Below, one piece after another: positions 7,463-17,041 of a DNA stretch of 64,000 nucleotides. Source of the DNA: Neobacillus sp. CF12 (GTDB lineage Bacteria; Bacillota; Bacilli; Bacillales; Cytobacillaceae). Positions within the stretch are counted from its first letter, which is position 1. Each line of letters starts with the position of its first letter. The position numbers were made by a program, and so were the translations under genes. The notes under the pieces were generated by a model. The model was given only the letters and a program-made list of their open reading frames with translations. It did not search any database and was not told the origin of the DNA. The stretch lies in the NCBI RefSeq assembly GCF_030348765.1, contig NZ_JAUCEU010000007.1:862501-926500 (forward strand). The letters are read 5' to 3'.

Positions 7463-8737
7463 CTATGCTGCCAATGGGATTGTTTCTTGTAATTTATTTG
7501 CACAGTAAGATTCGTTTCGCTTAGCTATACCTACAAAAATTCTTGCTAATTTTCCGACCAACTTCATGATAGACTTCATTTTCTTCATCTTCTTGACCTT
7601 CACATTATATGCATGGATAGCTTTAAACTCAGGGTTATTCATCACAAGGCTCATGGTTGCTAGGTAGAGGAAACGCCGTAGTCTAGACCTCCCTCGTTTT
7701 GAGAGGACAATCTGCCCTTTCCATTTTCCTGAGCTTGCTTCAGCTAAATGGAGTCCTGCATGGCGTAATAGGGAATTCCCATGAGAAAACCCACTTAGAT
7801 CTCCAGCCTCTCCTAAAATGCCAGCTAATGAAATTTCACTTATACCTTTAATCATAAGCAGCTTCCTTGCAAATGGGATTTTATTGAAAACTTCTTTAAC
7901 TTGTTATTCACCTCTTTCGAGTTGTTTAATTGCGAGGTCATACTCCTCCAGTAATTGTTCTAAATGGAACTTATAAGCGTCCAGTGCTTGTCCAGTTCCA
8001 ATCGAGGATTTTGCTAGATTGATTAGTAATTGAGCCTTTTTGGATCCTGGTTGTCGCTGCATTAAAGACTTCCATCCCCTCATGACATCTAGAGGCTCAA
8101 AAGAAGCTATTTCATTAGGAATAGGAAACAATCGGAGGGTTGCAATTGCCCCTTTACAAGTAACATCTTTAAATACTTGTCTAAGCTCTGGAAACACAAT
8201 ATCTACCCATCTATGGATTTGATTGGTAGAGCTTACGAGACGTTTAACAATCACGTCACGATTAGAAATTAAAACTCTAAGTTTCTCAAAGGATTCAGAT
8301 GAAGGGTGAACAAAGGAATAATAGCCGTTTTTCACCATATCAGCGATAACGAGTGCATCTTTTTTATCACTCTTTGACTGAGTGTTATCACGATTCTCCT
8401 TGTTTCTCTTTACTAGGTGGGGATTGACTGTTACTACCTCAATTTTTTGTTTAACAAGCCAGTTAGATAGGTTTTTCCAGTAGTGGCCAGTAGGTTCCAT
8501 ACCTACTATTGTGGAATCTAGATTTTTTAGTCTTTTTAACTTTTCAATCCAATTTTGCAGTTTAACAAACCCCTCTTCATTATTTTCAAATGTAAGGGGA
8601 TCTCCGACTACAATTCCACGGAAGTTTACAGCTCGAGCAACGTGAAATTGTTGAGCAATGTCTACACCAACAATAAGATGTGTATCGGAAATTCTTTCTA
8701 TTAGTTGATTTTGTTTGTCTTGCATTTTAAAATTCAT
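7463..8737 (-). pseudogene. IS110-family transposase interrupted by an in-frame TAA
   Basis: Two open segments (277 and 130 residues) are in the same frame, separated by a TAA and 16 further sense codons, so a single nonsense mutation splits a 424-codon recombinase. The N-terminal RuvC-like DEDD domain is intact: Asp26 (VGVDIA), Glu81 (GMEPTGHYW), Asp124 and Asp127 (SKSDKKDAL). The C-terminal Tnp domain with its catalytic serine region (EASSGKWKG) lies beyond the stop. IS110 enzymes are bridge-RNA-guided DEDD/serine recombinases. Unless the stop is read through, the enzyme is dead. It is unrelated in detail to the intact IS110 copy at 15824. Confidence 0.88.
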
Positions 8738-8841
8738 AGTAGGGCTTCCTCCTTAAGAGTCTGAGTTAGAGTGGTGTCTATACTCATATCTTACTGAGGG
8801 GCTTTATTTTTTTCAAACCTGATAATTAACGATCTACAGGA

Positions 8842-8922
8842 ATGCTAACCTGCTTCGTTAGTCCAATTAGAAAAGCCGCCTAGATGGCAGCCTGGATCTT
8901 CTATTCTTGCACCCGCAGTTGA
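8842..8922 (-). repeat. Dispersed terminator-like repeat
   Basis: Left flank GCTAACCTGCTTCGTTAGT, hairpin GCCGCC/GGCAGC next to an A-run, then TTGCACCCGCAGTT in place of the usual right arm. It lies downstream of the beta-lactamase gene. Confidence 0.7.
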
Positions 8923-9125
8923 ACAAGTTTTTCGAGAAATAATTAATTCCTTTATCTTACACGATTAATTTACAGCTATTGCCTTAATGTTGTCCATTCC
9001 TATTAGTATCTAGAAAAAACAGTCAGCACATACTAAATCTTTCTAATGTGTGTATATGATGACTGAATGATAAGCCTGTTCACTGAAGCAATTGAGAATT
9101 GTGATGTGTAAATTTATTTATCTGT
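8923..9125. other. Intergenic stretch
   Basis: Downstream region of the beta-lactamase gene. No gene or convincing terminator other than the repeat is seen. Confidence 0.4.
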
Positions 9126-10028
9126 TCACTTCAGAACGTTAAGTGCAACCTTGGCGGCTTCTGATATAAGCGTATTGTCATAAATGGCATTCTGTGTATC
9201 GCGGCTGGATAGGACCGCTATGACAATGGGAGCTCTATTCGGCGGCCAAACAATCGCAATGTCATTCCGCGTTCCATAGCTTCCTGCCCCGCTCTTATCA
9301 TCGACTTCCCAACCTGTTGGTGCGCCAGCACGAATCAATGCATCTCCAGTGGTATTTCCACGCATCCAATCTGTTAGGATCTTACGTTTTTCAATAGGGA
9401 GCAAGTCGCTGACTGCGAAAGCCTGAAGGTTCATAGCAAGTGATTTTGGTGTGCTAGTGTCACGTGTGTCTCCAGGAATAGCTGAGTTCAAATCAGTCTC
9501 GTAGCGATCAACCTGTGTAACCTTATCGCCAATCTGCCTCAGTGCTGTTTCGAATCCCTCAGTGCCTCCCAGTTTGTCTAATAAAAGGTTCCCAGCGGTA
9601 TTGTCACTATATCGGACAGCAGCCTCGATAACTTCCCGAAGAGTCATCCCAGTATCTAGGTGAAGCTCTGTCACGGGTGAATACGGAACGATGTCCTCGC
9701 TGTTGTAAGTGACTAACTCCTCGAGTTGATCAATTGAGTAATGCTGCAACAATGCACCCGCTGCTAGAGCTTTGTAAGTAGATGCGTATGCGAACCGTTC
9801 ATGAGGCCGATAGGAAACGATCTGATTTGTACCTGTATCAATCGCGTAGACTCCAAGCCGCGCGTCAAATTGGCTCTCGAGTTCTGCAAACTCACGGTGT
9901 ATATGGGGTGCTGGTGTTTTCTTGACTGCCTTTTCGGGTTTGTCCGAAGGTTTATTAGTGGCCGACCAGCCGCCGAGGGATACAATTGCAACCACTAGGA
10001 CAAGCAGTGCATTGATAAAATTTTTCAT
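9126..10028 (-). CDS. Class A beta-lactamase
   Basis: A 300-residue exported serine beta-lactamase that hydrolyses penicillins and related antibiotics. All class A motifs are present: STYK (Ser83-Lys86), SDN (141-143), the Glu177 loop (ETDLN) and KSG (245-247). The N-terminal hydrophobic stretch (5-22) is a signal peptide or anchor without a cysteine lipobox. I prefer the ATG at 10028 because it gives a normal signal sequence; an upstream ATG at 10055 adds nine polar residues. The gene looks GC-richer than its neighbours, which suggests transfer. The promoter 320 bases upstream is flanked by two BlaI-type operators, so induction by beta-lactams through BlaR1/BlaI is expected. Confidence 0.95.
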   Translation of the reverse strand: MKNFINALLVLVVAIVSLGGWSATNKPSDKPEKAVKKTPAPHIHREFAELESQFDARLGVYAIDTGTNQIVSYRPHERFAYASTYKALAAGALLQHYSIDQLEELVTYNSEDIVPYSPVTELHLDTGMTLREVIEAAVRYSDNTAGNLLLDKLGGTEGFETALRQIGDKVTQVDRYETDLNSAIPGDTRDTSTPKSLAMNLQAFAVSDLLPIEKRKILTDWMRGNTTGDALIRAGAPTGWEVDDKSGAGSYGTRNDIAIVWPPNRAPIVIAVLSSRDTQNAIYDNTLISEAAKVALNVLK

Positions 10029-10334
10029 ACTGCAAATATCATGTGTTTTCCTCAAGATCTTAACCTCTTTCTATTAATAGATGTCGTGAAAATAGAATAA
10101 GTGGGTTTAATCAGTATGTATTGATTAACACCGTCTGCTATTAACTACAGATTCTAAAAATTGTAGATTACTTTCGAATTTAATTCGATTATTTATGCAA
10201 CGAAATATTTATTCTGTTTTCAGTTTTTTAATATTCAATATCACTTCCATAAACTTTTGCTGCCCTTATTGCTAGTGAGAATTTCCTCCTTTCTCCAATT
10301 TGATTACATGCGTAATATTAGATTGTGTTAAAAA

Positions 10335-10382
10335 TACTACAATTGTAGTATTTATTACAAACGTTATACTACACTTGTAATA
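10335..10382 (-). promoter_or_regulatory. Beta-lactamase promoter with two BlaI operators
   Basis: On the minus strand TTACAA (10375-10380), 17 bases, TAATAA (10352-10357). One operator (TACTACACTTGTAATA, 10367-10382) overlaps the -35. A perfect palindrome (TACTACAATTGTAGTA, 10335-10350) follows the -10. These match the BlaI/MecI consensus TACTACA-TGTAGTA. The leader to the gene is about 315 bases and has no other feature I recognise. Confidence 0.85.
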
Positions 10383-10394
10383 AATAGATGTCAA

Positions 10395-12443
10395 TCATTT
10401 TGTAGTTTGCTGTCCTTTTTCATTAGGGTCAAAATATGCTCGAAAAACCCGCTGGCTAATGATATTAGCTGCACTGTGCGGCTGAGCATAACCATCACGG
10501 TAGGCATTGGGTACAATAACGGCAATGGCAATCTCGGGATCATTGAATGGAGCATAACCAGCAAAAGAAAGATTCCAAGTCTTCACCCCATTTTTATAGG
10601 ATTCCGAGGTTCCAGTTTTACCCGCGGCATTGTACGGTTCCTCTTTAAAATATCCTCTCGCTGTTCCTTTGGCACCATGGGTAACCTGCCAAAAACCTTG
10701 TTGAACCCGCTTAATCATCTCCTCACTCATATCCACCTGATTCAACACCACTGGTTCAATTTCTTCGATTACGTTACCCGGTTCATTGCCATTCATATTG
10801 GGTTCACGAATCTCCTTTACTAATTGAGGCTTCATCCGGTATCCTCCATTAGCAATCGTTGTAATATACTGGGCAATTTGCATCGGAGTATAGGTATCTA
10901 ATTGTCCGATGGCAATCTGAAAGTAGGTGCTAGTATTGGTTCCTTTAATTCCTGCCGTTTCATTATCAAAATCAATACCTGTCGGGATGCCTAAACCAAA
11001 TTGATTGAAATAATAGCGAATGGTTTCAATTTTTTTCGGATCAATATTCAGTGTGGCATTGGGAGCATAGTTGCCGCCCATAATTTCAATCGCGGTTTTC
11101 CACATATATACGTTCGATGAACGCTCTAATGCCTCTAATTCGTTAATTTTGTTCATAACTTCGTAGGAGGAAAAGGTTCCCGACCCCTTAAATCGCATGA
11201 CCTCATCCAGCACGATTTCCCCGAAATCCCTGACACCCGATTGATATCCAGTTAATACGGTTGCCCCTTTTACAACGGAACCCTGTTCAAACGCATAAGT
11301 GAAGGCCCCAGGTGTAAAATCGGTAAACTTCCGGGACTGCCTGTTATATACTTTTCCTGACATCGCCAGAATGTGACCTGTTTTCGGTTCCATTGCCACA
11401 ACAAAGGCAGTGTCAAGGGTATCCGTATGCGGCTTTTGGATTGCATTAACTAATTCTTCCTGCATAATATTTTCCACTTGGGCTTGGAAGTCCATATCAA
11501 TGGTCAGAACAATATCGTTGCCGCTCTTCCCTTCCGATACAATGTCTGTACTCACCACATTTCCATCTTGATCAGTTACTGTTTTTACTTTTTCCTTTTG
11601 GCCTTGCAAAACGCCATCATATAGCTCTTCAATATAGCTTTTCCCGACGCGGTCATTCAAGCTGTACCCTCTAGCTGTATAATAATCTACCTTTTCTGCG
11701 GGTAAACCTTCATCTTCACTTGTTACTTCCCCAAGCATATTCCAAAACGTTTCCCCATAAGTTTTGCCCCTTTTCCAATCGGTCGTAGCATCCACACCCG
11801 GCAAGTCTTCCAGATTTTCATTTACCTTTGCAAATTCTTCCTCTGTTACATTTTCATTTTTAATCATTGACGGTGTTAGAGCGATGGCGGACGACAGCTT
11901 TCGGTAAATTGCCGCCAAGTTTTTGTCCATTGCCTTTAGATTGCTTTCTGTAATGCGTTTCAATTTTAAACGATATAAATCCTCGTCATTAAGCTTTTTC
12001 TGATTGTATAATTTCTCCTCCTTCTTTGTGATTAAATCCGTGCCATTGTTATGTACAACCAGCCAGATATCTTTCAAATCCCGATCGGTCACTTTATTGA
12101 TCTCTTTATCAGTCATGTCCAGAAAGGTATTTAACTTATTGGCCAGTTCAAGCAATTCGCCCGGCTGGGGATTTTTCGGCGGTGTATAGATAATCGCCTT
12201 TTCTGGAATATTGTAGACTACTAACTTATGATTCGTATCGTATATTTTCCCACGCGGAACGGAATAGCTGACGGGCGTCACATCTGTTCTCTTTGCCTGA
12301 GCCGCAAAGACTTCCCCTTTGATAATTTGAATCACACCAAGGCGGAGAATCAGGAGAGAAAAAAGAACAAAGACCATGGTAAAGAGAGCATTCAGTCTCG
12401 ATCGGATTATTACTATATTTTCTTTCTGTAATTTCTGCTTCAA
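10395..12443 (-). CDS. Class B penicillin-binding protein (D,D-transpeptidase)
   Basis: A 682-residue PBP. A membrane anchor (about 15-40) is followed by the pedestal domain with the class B signature SVPRGKIYD (61-69), then the transpeptidase domain from about 310. That domain has SVVK (Ser389-Lys392), SSN (442-444) and KTG (609-611). It cross-links peptidoglycan outside the membrane. The start is TTG about 10 bases after AAAGGG. It lies between BlaR1 and the beta-lactamase and has its own BlaI-type operator, so it is probably made only under beta-lactam stress, as MecA is. That it is a low-affinity PBP is inference; no substitution proves it. Confidence 0.92.
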   Translation of the reverse strand: MKQKLQKENIVIIRSRLNALFTMVFVLFSLLILRLGVIQIIKGEVFAAQAKRTDVTPVSYSVPRGKIYDTNHKLVVYNIPEKAIIYTPPKNPQPGELLELANKLNTFLDMTDKEINKVTDRDLKDIWLVVHNNGTDLITKKEEKLYNQKKLNDEDLYRLKLKRITESNLKAMDKNLAAIYRKLSSAIALTPSMIKNENVTEEEFAKVNENLEDLPGVDATTDWKRGKTYGETFWNMLGEVTSEDEGLPAEKVDYYTARGYSLNDRVGKSYIEELYDGVLQGQKEKVKTVTDQDGNVVSTDIVSEGKSGNDIVLTIDMDFQAQVENIMQEELVNAIQKPHTDTLDTAFVVAMEPKTGHILAMSGKVYNRQSRKFTDFTPGAFTYAFEQGSVVKGATVLTGYQSGVRDFGEIVLDEVMRFKGSGTFSSYEVMNKINELEALERSSNVYMWKTAIEIMGGNYAPNATLNIDPKKIETIRYYFNQFGLGIPTGIDFDNETAGIKGTNTSTYFQIAIGQLDTYTPMQIAQYITTIANGGYRMKPQLVKEIREPNMNGNEPGNVIEEIEPVVLNQVDMSEEMIKRVQQGFWQVTHGAKGTARGYFKEEPYNAAGKTGTSESYKNGVKTWNLSFAGYAPFNDPEIAIAVIVPNAYRDGYAQPHSAANIISQRVFRAYFDPNEKGQQTTK

Positions 12444-12490
12444 AACACATCAGCCCTTTCATACTGGAAAGTTTGTAAGGTCGTTCAAAA

Positions 12491-12506
12491 TACTACATCT
12501 GTAGTA
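12491..12506 (-). promoter_or_regulatory. BlaI-type operator upstream of the PBP gene
   Basis: The near-perfect palindrome TACTACATCTGTAGTA lies in the 115-bp gap between BlaR1 and the PBP. It suggests a second promoter repressed by BlaI within the cluster. Confidence 0.8.
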
Positions 12507-12558
12507 TTTAAACCCTGAAAGTCCCAAAAAGGAAGAGTAATCCTTTCTGGGGTAATTT

Positions 12559-14355
12559 TTAATATATCTTTTTATGTTGCAGAATCTGCTTGGCAATCTC
12601 CGCTGCCTTGCTTCCTTGTGCCTGCCCATCCTTATTTTGAATATTAATGGCAAAATAGTAACGATTCTCACCTTTATCGACAAAGCCAATAAACCAACCA
12701 TTTACATTCTTTCCATTGATCATGCCGGTTCCCGTTTTACCATACAAATGTCCATTTTTTTGTACATCTATTAAAATTGCCTTATTTACCGCTTTGATAT
12801 TTTCCGCTTTAAAACCCCAATGATTTTCTTCTAATTGGAATAATAATTGGACTTGTTCAATGGGCGAAATCTTTAATGAAGATTCCATCCAGTAACTATC
12901 CAAATTCCCTGAAATATCCTCATTCCCGTATTTTATCTTGTGAAAATAATCTTGCAGCTGCTTTCTTCCTACCTCACGATCGGTATTCTGGAAATACCAA
13001 TTCACGGAACGGCCCAAGGCAGTCGCTAAATTTTGATTTTGGTTCCATTCTTTATAGGGATAAATTTTCCCATCCCAAAACTGATTATTGTTATTCGTGG
13101 AAATCACATTAGATTCCAATGCAAATAAGGCAGAATATATTTTATAGGTGCTATTAGGCGAAATTCTTTGTTCACTCATCTCTCGATTATAAATTTGATA
13201 TTGATTTTTTGAGGGATCATATAAAACAAAGCTGCCCTTGTAGCCCTTAAAATAGGAGCTTAGATCTTCATAGACAGCATTCTTCCCGCTAAACTGATAC
13301 ACATCATCTAGGCCCGCAGTAACGGTGGTGATTGGAGCAAGGAATAGCACAACAATTCCTAAAACTGCGCAGATGACCTTGCTTTTCCATTTCAATAACA
13401 GAGAATCTCTAGAGAAGTTTGCTATGCACTGGATTCTTTGTTTGATTTGTTTTTTTGTCCCTCCTATACCTGGAGCAAACTGTTCAAGAGTACGATCATA
13501 TTTTTTATCCGCAAACCGAATGATGGTATGCCCATAGTCGATATATCTACTCTCATCCAAGAGATTTAAAACGGAAGCATCACAGGCCAATTCCCGATCG
13601 ATTCGAATCCTTTTTATGGCATACCATACGACCGGGTTAAACCAATAAATGATATTAAACATCCACATAATGTAATTCACGAACAGATCTTTGCTTTTAT
13701 GGTGATGCAGCTCGTGCAAAAACACGTACTTTAATTCATTTAACGAAAATGCTTCTAGCGTTTTGCTTGGTAAAAAAATATAGGGTTGAAAAATCCCTAC
13801 CGTGATAGGCGAGGTAATTAGAGAGGTCTCCCGCAGCCTAACGTTGCTTTTCACCCCAACCAACTCTTTGCACACTATTAATAGTTCATATAACTTTTGG
13901 TTATGAACAGCCTCAGCTGACTTTTTCATTTGATAGATTTGATAGTTTGAATAAACAGCAGCCACCACAAAAAAAACCACTCCAATGACCCAAACCGTAA
14001 AAAATAAATGGTAGACGAAATCTGGCGTTGACTTGTTTACCGATACCGTGAAATCATGTAATAGATCGCTGTTTGGCGCCTGAAAGGCATCCACTCCATT
14101 AATCCCTACGCTTGTCGAAGTTGCGTCTAAATGAAAAAAAAGTAAGCTTTTAAAATAATGAGTTCCTTCTAAAAAGTAAAAATTATTCCAAGGTAAAATG
14201 GTAGCAAGGATTGGAATGCCAAGAAAATACCATATATGATAATGTGCTTTCAACGTCATATGATTGTTTAATAGCTTTTTGATTAATAGAATGATGAAAA
14301 TAAGGAGGGATACCACGATTGTACTAACAAAAATCCGCACCAGCATGGTATCCAT
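12559..14355 (-). CDS. blaR1: BlaR1/MecR1-type beta-lactam sensor-protease
   Basis: A 598-residue sensor. N-terminal membrane helices surround an M56 zinc metalloprotease domain with HELHH (214-218) and the downstream ELACD motif. Next comes another membrane segment (about 328-345) and an extracellular penicillin-binding sensor domain with STYK (Ser402-Lys405) and a C-terminal KTGTG. Acylation by a beta-lactam outside activates the inner protease, which leads to loss of BlaI repression. The start codon overlaps the blaI stop by one base (TAATG), so the two are translationally coupled. All key motifs are intact. Confidence 0.95.
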   Translation of the reverse strand: MDTMLVRIFVSTIVVSLLIFIILLIKKLLNNHMTLKAHYHIWYFLGIPILATILPWNNFYFLEGTHYFKSLLFFHLDATSTSVGINGVDAFQAPNSDLLHDFTVSVNKSTPDFVYHLFFTVWVIGVVFFVVAAVYSNYQIYQMKKSAEAVHNQKLYELLIVCKELVGVKSNVRLRETSLITSPITVGIFQPYIFLPSKTLEAFSLNELKYVFLHELHHHKSKDLFVNYIMWMFNIIYWFNPVVWYAIKRIRIDRELACDASVLNLLDESRYIDYGHTIIRFADKKYDRTLEQFAPGIGGTKKQIKQRIQCIANFSRDSLLLKWKSKVICAVLGIVVLFLAPITTVTAGLDDVYQFSGKNAVYEDLSSYFKGYKGSFVLYDPSKNQYQIYNREMSEQRISPNSTYKIYSALFALESNVISTNNNNQFWDGKIYPYKEWNQNQNLATALGRSVNWYFQNTDREVGRKQLQDYFHKIKYGNEDISGNLDSYWMESSLKISPIEQVQLLFQLEENHWGFKAENIKAVNKAILIDVQKNGHLYGKTGTGMINGKNVNGWFIGFVDKGENRYYFAINIQNKDGQAQGSKAAEIAKQILQHKKIY

Positions 14356-14741
14356 TATTTTTCCCCTTTCTTGTCTCTCATGGATAATATTTTCTTTAAT
14401 TCCGAAATATCTTCATTCGATAACTTATCATTTTCGATAAAATTTAATATCATTGAATTTAACGTGCCACCGAAAAACTGCTGCAGAAAGGATTTACTTT
14501 TTTGCTCAACATATTGGTGCTTTTCAACCAGTGAAGTATAAACAAACACCCGGCCATCTTTTTTTGCATGCAAAGCCTTTTTCTTAACTAGGCGTGCAAG
14601 CATGGTGTGAATGGTATTTGGCTTCCAATCACTCTTATTCGATAATTTCTCTACTACCTCAGGAGTCGAAATCGGCTCAAAGTTCCATATAACCTTCATC
14701 ACTTCATACTCCGCTTCTGAGATTTGTGGAATCTCCTTCAT
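14355..14741 (-). CDS. blaI: BlaI/MecI-family transcriptional repressor
   Basis: A 128-residue winged-helix repressor of the BlaI/MecI/CopY family. The N-terminal recognition region (about 10-75) includes SEAEYEVMKVIW and KPNTIHTMLARL. The C-terminal helices dimerise and contain the protease-sensitive region. It should bind the four palindromes in this cluster and is autoregulated through the operator at 14757. The ATG start follows GGAGGG. Confidence 0.95.
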   Translation of the reverse strand: MKEIPQISEAEYEVMKVIWNFEPISTPEVVEKLSNKSDWKPNTIHTMLARLVKKKALHAKKDGRVFVYTSLVEKHQYVEQKSKSFLQQFFGGTLNSMILNFIENDKLSNEDISELKKILSMRDKKGEK

Positions 14742-14756
14742 GATAACCCTCCTACT

Positions 14757-14780
14757 TTTACAACTGTAGTATTTATTATA
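14757..14780 (-). promoter_or_regulatory. blaI promoter -10 and BlaI operator
   Basis: On the minus strand a TATAAT (14775-14780) is followed by the half-conserved operator ATACTACAGTTGTAAA (14757-14772), just upstream of the blaI ribosome binding site. This gives negative autoregulation. Confidence 0.75.
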
Positions 14781-15110
14781 GCAAGACGATCCAGAAACAT
14801 AAAGAAATAGTCATGACTTTAGCCTATGGTAAATAATCCCCCTGTGTGTTGACGATTTATTCTAATATCATTCACCTCATTTAAATATAAAAATAGCTGA
14901 TCTATAAATGATTGATTCATCTGAGTAGCCAAACTGCACGGAGTATTTTCCCTAATCTTCCAACAACTCAAATAGTCATATATGCTGTAAAAAGTGCTGA
15001 AAAAGTTAAGAGCTCAATCCAACCTGTACGGATCAATTCATCCTCATCTCCCTTTTATATATTCATAATGCCTCCTCCATAAAAAGTTCATCGTAAAACG
15101 AGGAGTCCTT
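14781..15110. other. Intergenic stretch upstream of blaI
   Basis: No confident gene. A 22-codon TTG-initiated hydrophobic ORF on the minus strand (14968-15036) has only a weak ribosome binding site. The rest shows nothing recognisable. Confidence 0.3.
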
Positions 15111-15192
15111 CTTCAACTAAACTGCTTCGTTAGTTCCACAAGAAAAAAGATCGCCGCAGCAATCCCATTTTTACTCTTGCCCCCCTTAGTCA
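15111..15192 (-). repeat. Dispersed terminator-like repeat
   Basis: Left flank TTCAACTAAACTGCTTCGTTAG. The hairpin GATCGCCGCAGCAATC lies next to AAGAAAAAA (T-run on minus), then CTTGCCCCCCTTAGTC. It is downstream of the minus-strand frameshifted gene at 15240. Confidence 0.8.
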
Positions 15193-15239
15193 AATAATGT
15201 TATTGAACATCATCTGTACTATGTGCGTTTCCCTTATCC

Positions 15240-15433
15240 TTATCCTAATACAATACTATATGAGATATTAAGTTTATCCCAAACCCAAGCTTGAAAAATC
15301 CTATCTATTTCAATTTTTAGTGCTTCATCATCCAAATCCTCATCAATACTAATTTTTTAAGAGTAAATGTTTCTGTAGCTTCTGTACCTTCATATTTTGT
15401 ACTACTGAATGAAAAAGTAACTGTCTTACCCAT
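15240..15433 (-). pseudogene. Small conserved-type protein (about 64 aa) broken by a one-base deletion
   Basis: The ATG frame (MGKTVTFSFSSTKYEG...) runs to an A-run (plus TTTTTT near 15353-15358). From there the adjacent frame continues as a clearly protein-like sequence (IDEDLDDEALKIEIDRIF) to a TAA. Adding one A restores a single ORF of about 64 codons. The ATG follows AGGAGA. The family is not recognised. It is a recent pseudogene, unless this is a sequencing error in the homopolymer. Confidence 0.65.
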
Positions 15434-15500
15434 TGGTTCATCTCCTATTTTAACCTTGAATAAATTCACATTTAATTACAGTTTACAGTATTCCTTCTTA

Positions 15501-15568
15501 TTGCACTAAACTGCTCGTTTGTTGAAGAAGAAAAAAGCGATGTCATCTTTAAACATCGCACCCGTTAG
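15501..15568 (-). repeat. Dispersed terminator-like repeat interrupted by IS110
   Basis: Left flank TTGCACTAAACTGCTCGTTT, hairpin GCGATGT/ACATCGC beside an A-run, then GCACCCGTTAG. The IS110 left end starts immediately after. A TTTAAGTATTGTCA segment near 17117, beyond the transposase, resembles the missing right arm. Confidence 0.75.
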
Positions 15569-15574
15569 CCATCC

Positions 15575-15810
15575 ATGAAGCGCAAAAATCATCGCTTCAC
15601 CACAAAGAATGAAAATGTATTTAATCCGTCCATACTGCTTCTATGGCTGGGAGAGGAAGGTCGATCAACTATGGTGCCTTAGAGCCCATCCGTTAGTCTG
15701 ACTCCAACGACCACGGTGCACCACAAACTGTCGCTCCCTTACGGGAAGCACTCATGGTAGATTAATCCTAATTCTGATTGTTGCACCAGCCTCCAATTTT
15801 CAAGCCTAGA
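15575..15810 (+). ncRNA. Candidate IS110 bridge RNA
   Basis: This is the non-coding left end upstream of the recombinase, where IS110-group elements encode the bridge RNA. It opens with a stem GAAGCG/CGCTTC; the solo copy at 47897 instead has GCAGC/GCTGC in the same place, a compensatory change. A larger loop closed by TGGTGC/GCACCA holds CCGTTAGT (15690-15697), identical to the target core at the insertion site. RNA existence and guide assignment are inference. Confidence 0.6.
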
Positions 15811-15823
15811 AAGGAAGATTTCA

Positions 15824-17041
15824 ATGGATGTAATCATTGAAAGAGCTTGTGGTTTGGATGTCCATAAGGACAATATCACAGCTTGTATTATGACTTCACA
15901 AGGAAAGGAGGTTCAAACATTTTCTACTAAAACAGTTTTTCTATTAAAGTTATTGGACTGGATTAAGGAGAATAATTGTACGCACGTAGCTATGGAAAGC
16001 ACGAGTGTTTATTGGAAACCTATTGTTAACTTATTAGAGTCCGAAGGAATCGAGTTTTTAGTGGTCAATGCTCAACACATGAAGGCACTTCCAGGACGAA
16101 AAACGGATGTAAAGGATGCCGAATGGATAGCTCAACTTCTTCGCCATGGACTACTGAAAGCAAGTTTCATTCCCGATCGAAATCAAAGAGAACTGCGTGA
16201 ACTAGTTCGCTATCGAAGAAGTATTATTGAAGAACGAGCCAGACAACATAATCGAATTCAAAAAGTTTTAGAAGGTGCCAATATCAAACTAGGTTCCGTT
16301 GTTTCTGATATTATGGGAGTCTCATCCAAGGATATGCTTCGAGCAATCGCAGATGGTGAAGACAACCCTGAAAAACTAGCAAACTTCGCTCGTCGTACAA
16401 TGAAGCGGAAAAAAGAAGAACTAGAATTAGCTCTTCAGGGATATGTAAACCCACACCAACGTTTGATGTTGAAAACCATTTTAACTCACATTGATTTTCT
16501 AAGTGAGCAAATTGAAATTTTGGATCAAGAGATAGCTAAAAGAGTAAGCTCTTATCAAGAAGACATAGAACGACTCGATTCTATTCCTGGTATCGCCACA
16601 AGAATGGCTGAGCAGATCTTAGCTGAAATAGGAACGGATGTTGGAAACCAATTTCCGACTGCGGCACATCTATGTTCATGGGCTGCCTTAGTTCCTGGAC
16701 ATAATGAAAGTGCGGGTAAAAGAAAATCTAGTAAGTCTAAAAAAGGAAATAAATACTTAAGATCAGCATTAACAGAAGCAGCTCAATCAGTAAGAGGGTC
16801 AAAAAACTATCTTGGTGCACTGTATAGACGCACAGCTGGACGAAAAGGAAAGAAAAGGGCAGCAATTGTAGTCGCTCATGCGATGTTGCGAATCGCATAT
16901 TACCTTCTAACCCGAAAAGAAATGTATGTTGACTTAGGCGAAGATTATTTTGATAAACAAAGACAAGTATCAATTGTACGCCATTCAGTTCGGAGATTAG
17001 AAAACTTAGGTTATACTGTGACAATTAGCGAAGCTTCCTAA
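15824..17041 (+). CDS. IS110-family transposase (bridge-RNA-guided recombinase)
   Basis: A 405-residue recombinase with an N-terminal RuvC-like DEDD domain: Asp12 (GLDVHKD), Glu58 (AMESTSVYW), Asp95 and Asp98 (RKTDVKDAEW). A coiled region (about 120-240) and a C-terminal Tnp domain follow, the latter with the serine-bearing segment NESAGKRKSSKSKKG (about 296-310). It catalyses scarless excision and insertion with the bridge RNA. All DEDD residues and the serine region are intact and the length is normal, so it may be active. The start is an ATG after GGAAG. Confidence 0.95.
   Translation: MDVIIERACGLDVHKDNITACIMTSQGKEVQTFSTKTVFLLKLLDWIKENNCTHVAMESTSVYWKPIVNLLESEGIEFLVVNAQHMKALPGRKTDVKDAEWIAQLLRHGLLKASFIPDRNQRELRELVRYRRSIIEERARQHNRIQKVLEGANIKLGSVVSDIMGVSSKDMLRAIADGEDNPEKLANFARRTMKRKKEELELALQGYVNPHQRLMLKTILTHIDFLSEQIEILDQEIAKRVSSYQEDIERLDSIPGIATRMAEQILAEIGTDVGNQFPTAAHLCSWAALVPGHNESAGKRKSSKSKKGNKYLRSALTEAAQSVRGSKNYLGALYRRTAGRKGKKRAAIVVAHAMLRIAYYLLTRKEMYVDLGEDYFDKQRQVSIVRHSVRRLENLGYTVTISEAS

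Noticed and set aside
16737..17024. 95-codon minus-strand ORF inside the IS110 transposase
   Set aside because: It lies fully antisense to an intact recombinase with all its catalytic motifs and has no ribosome binding site.
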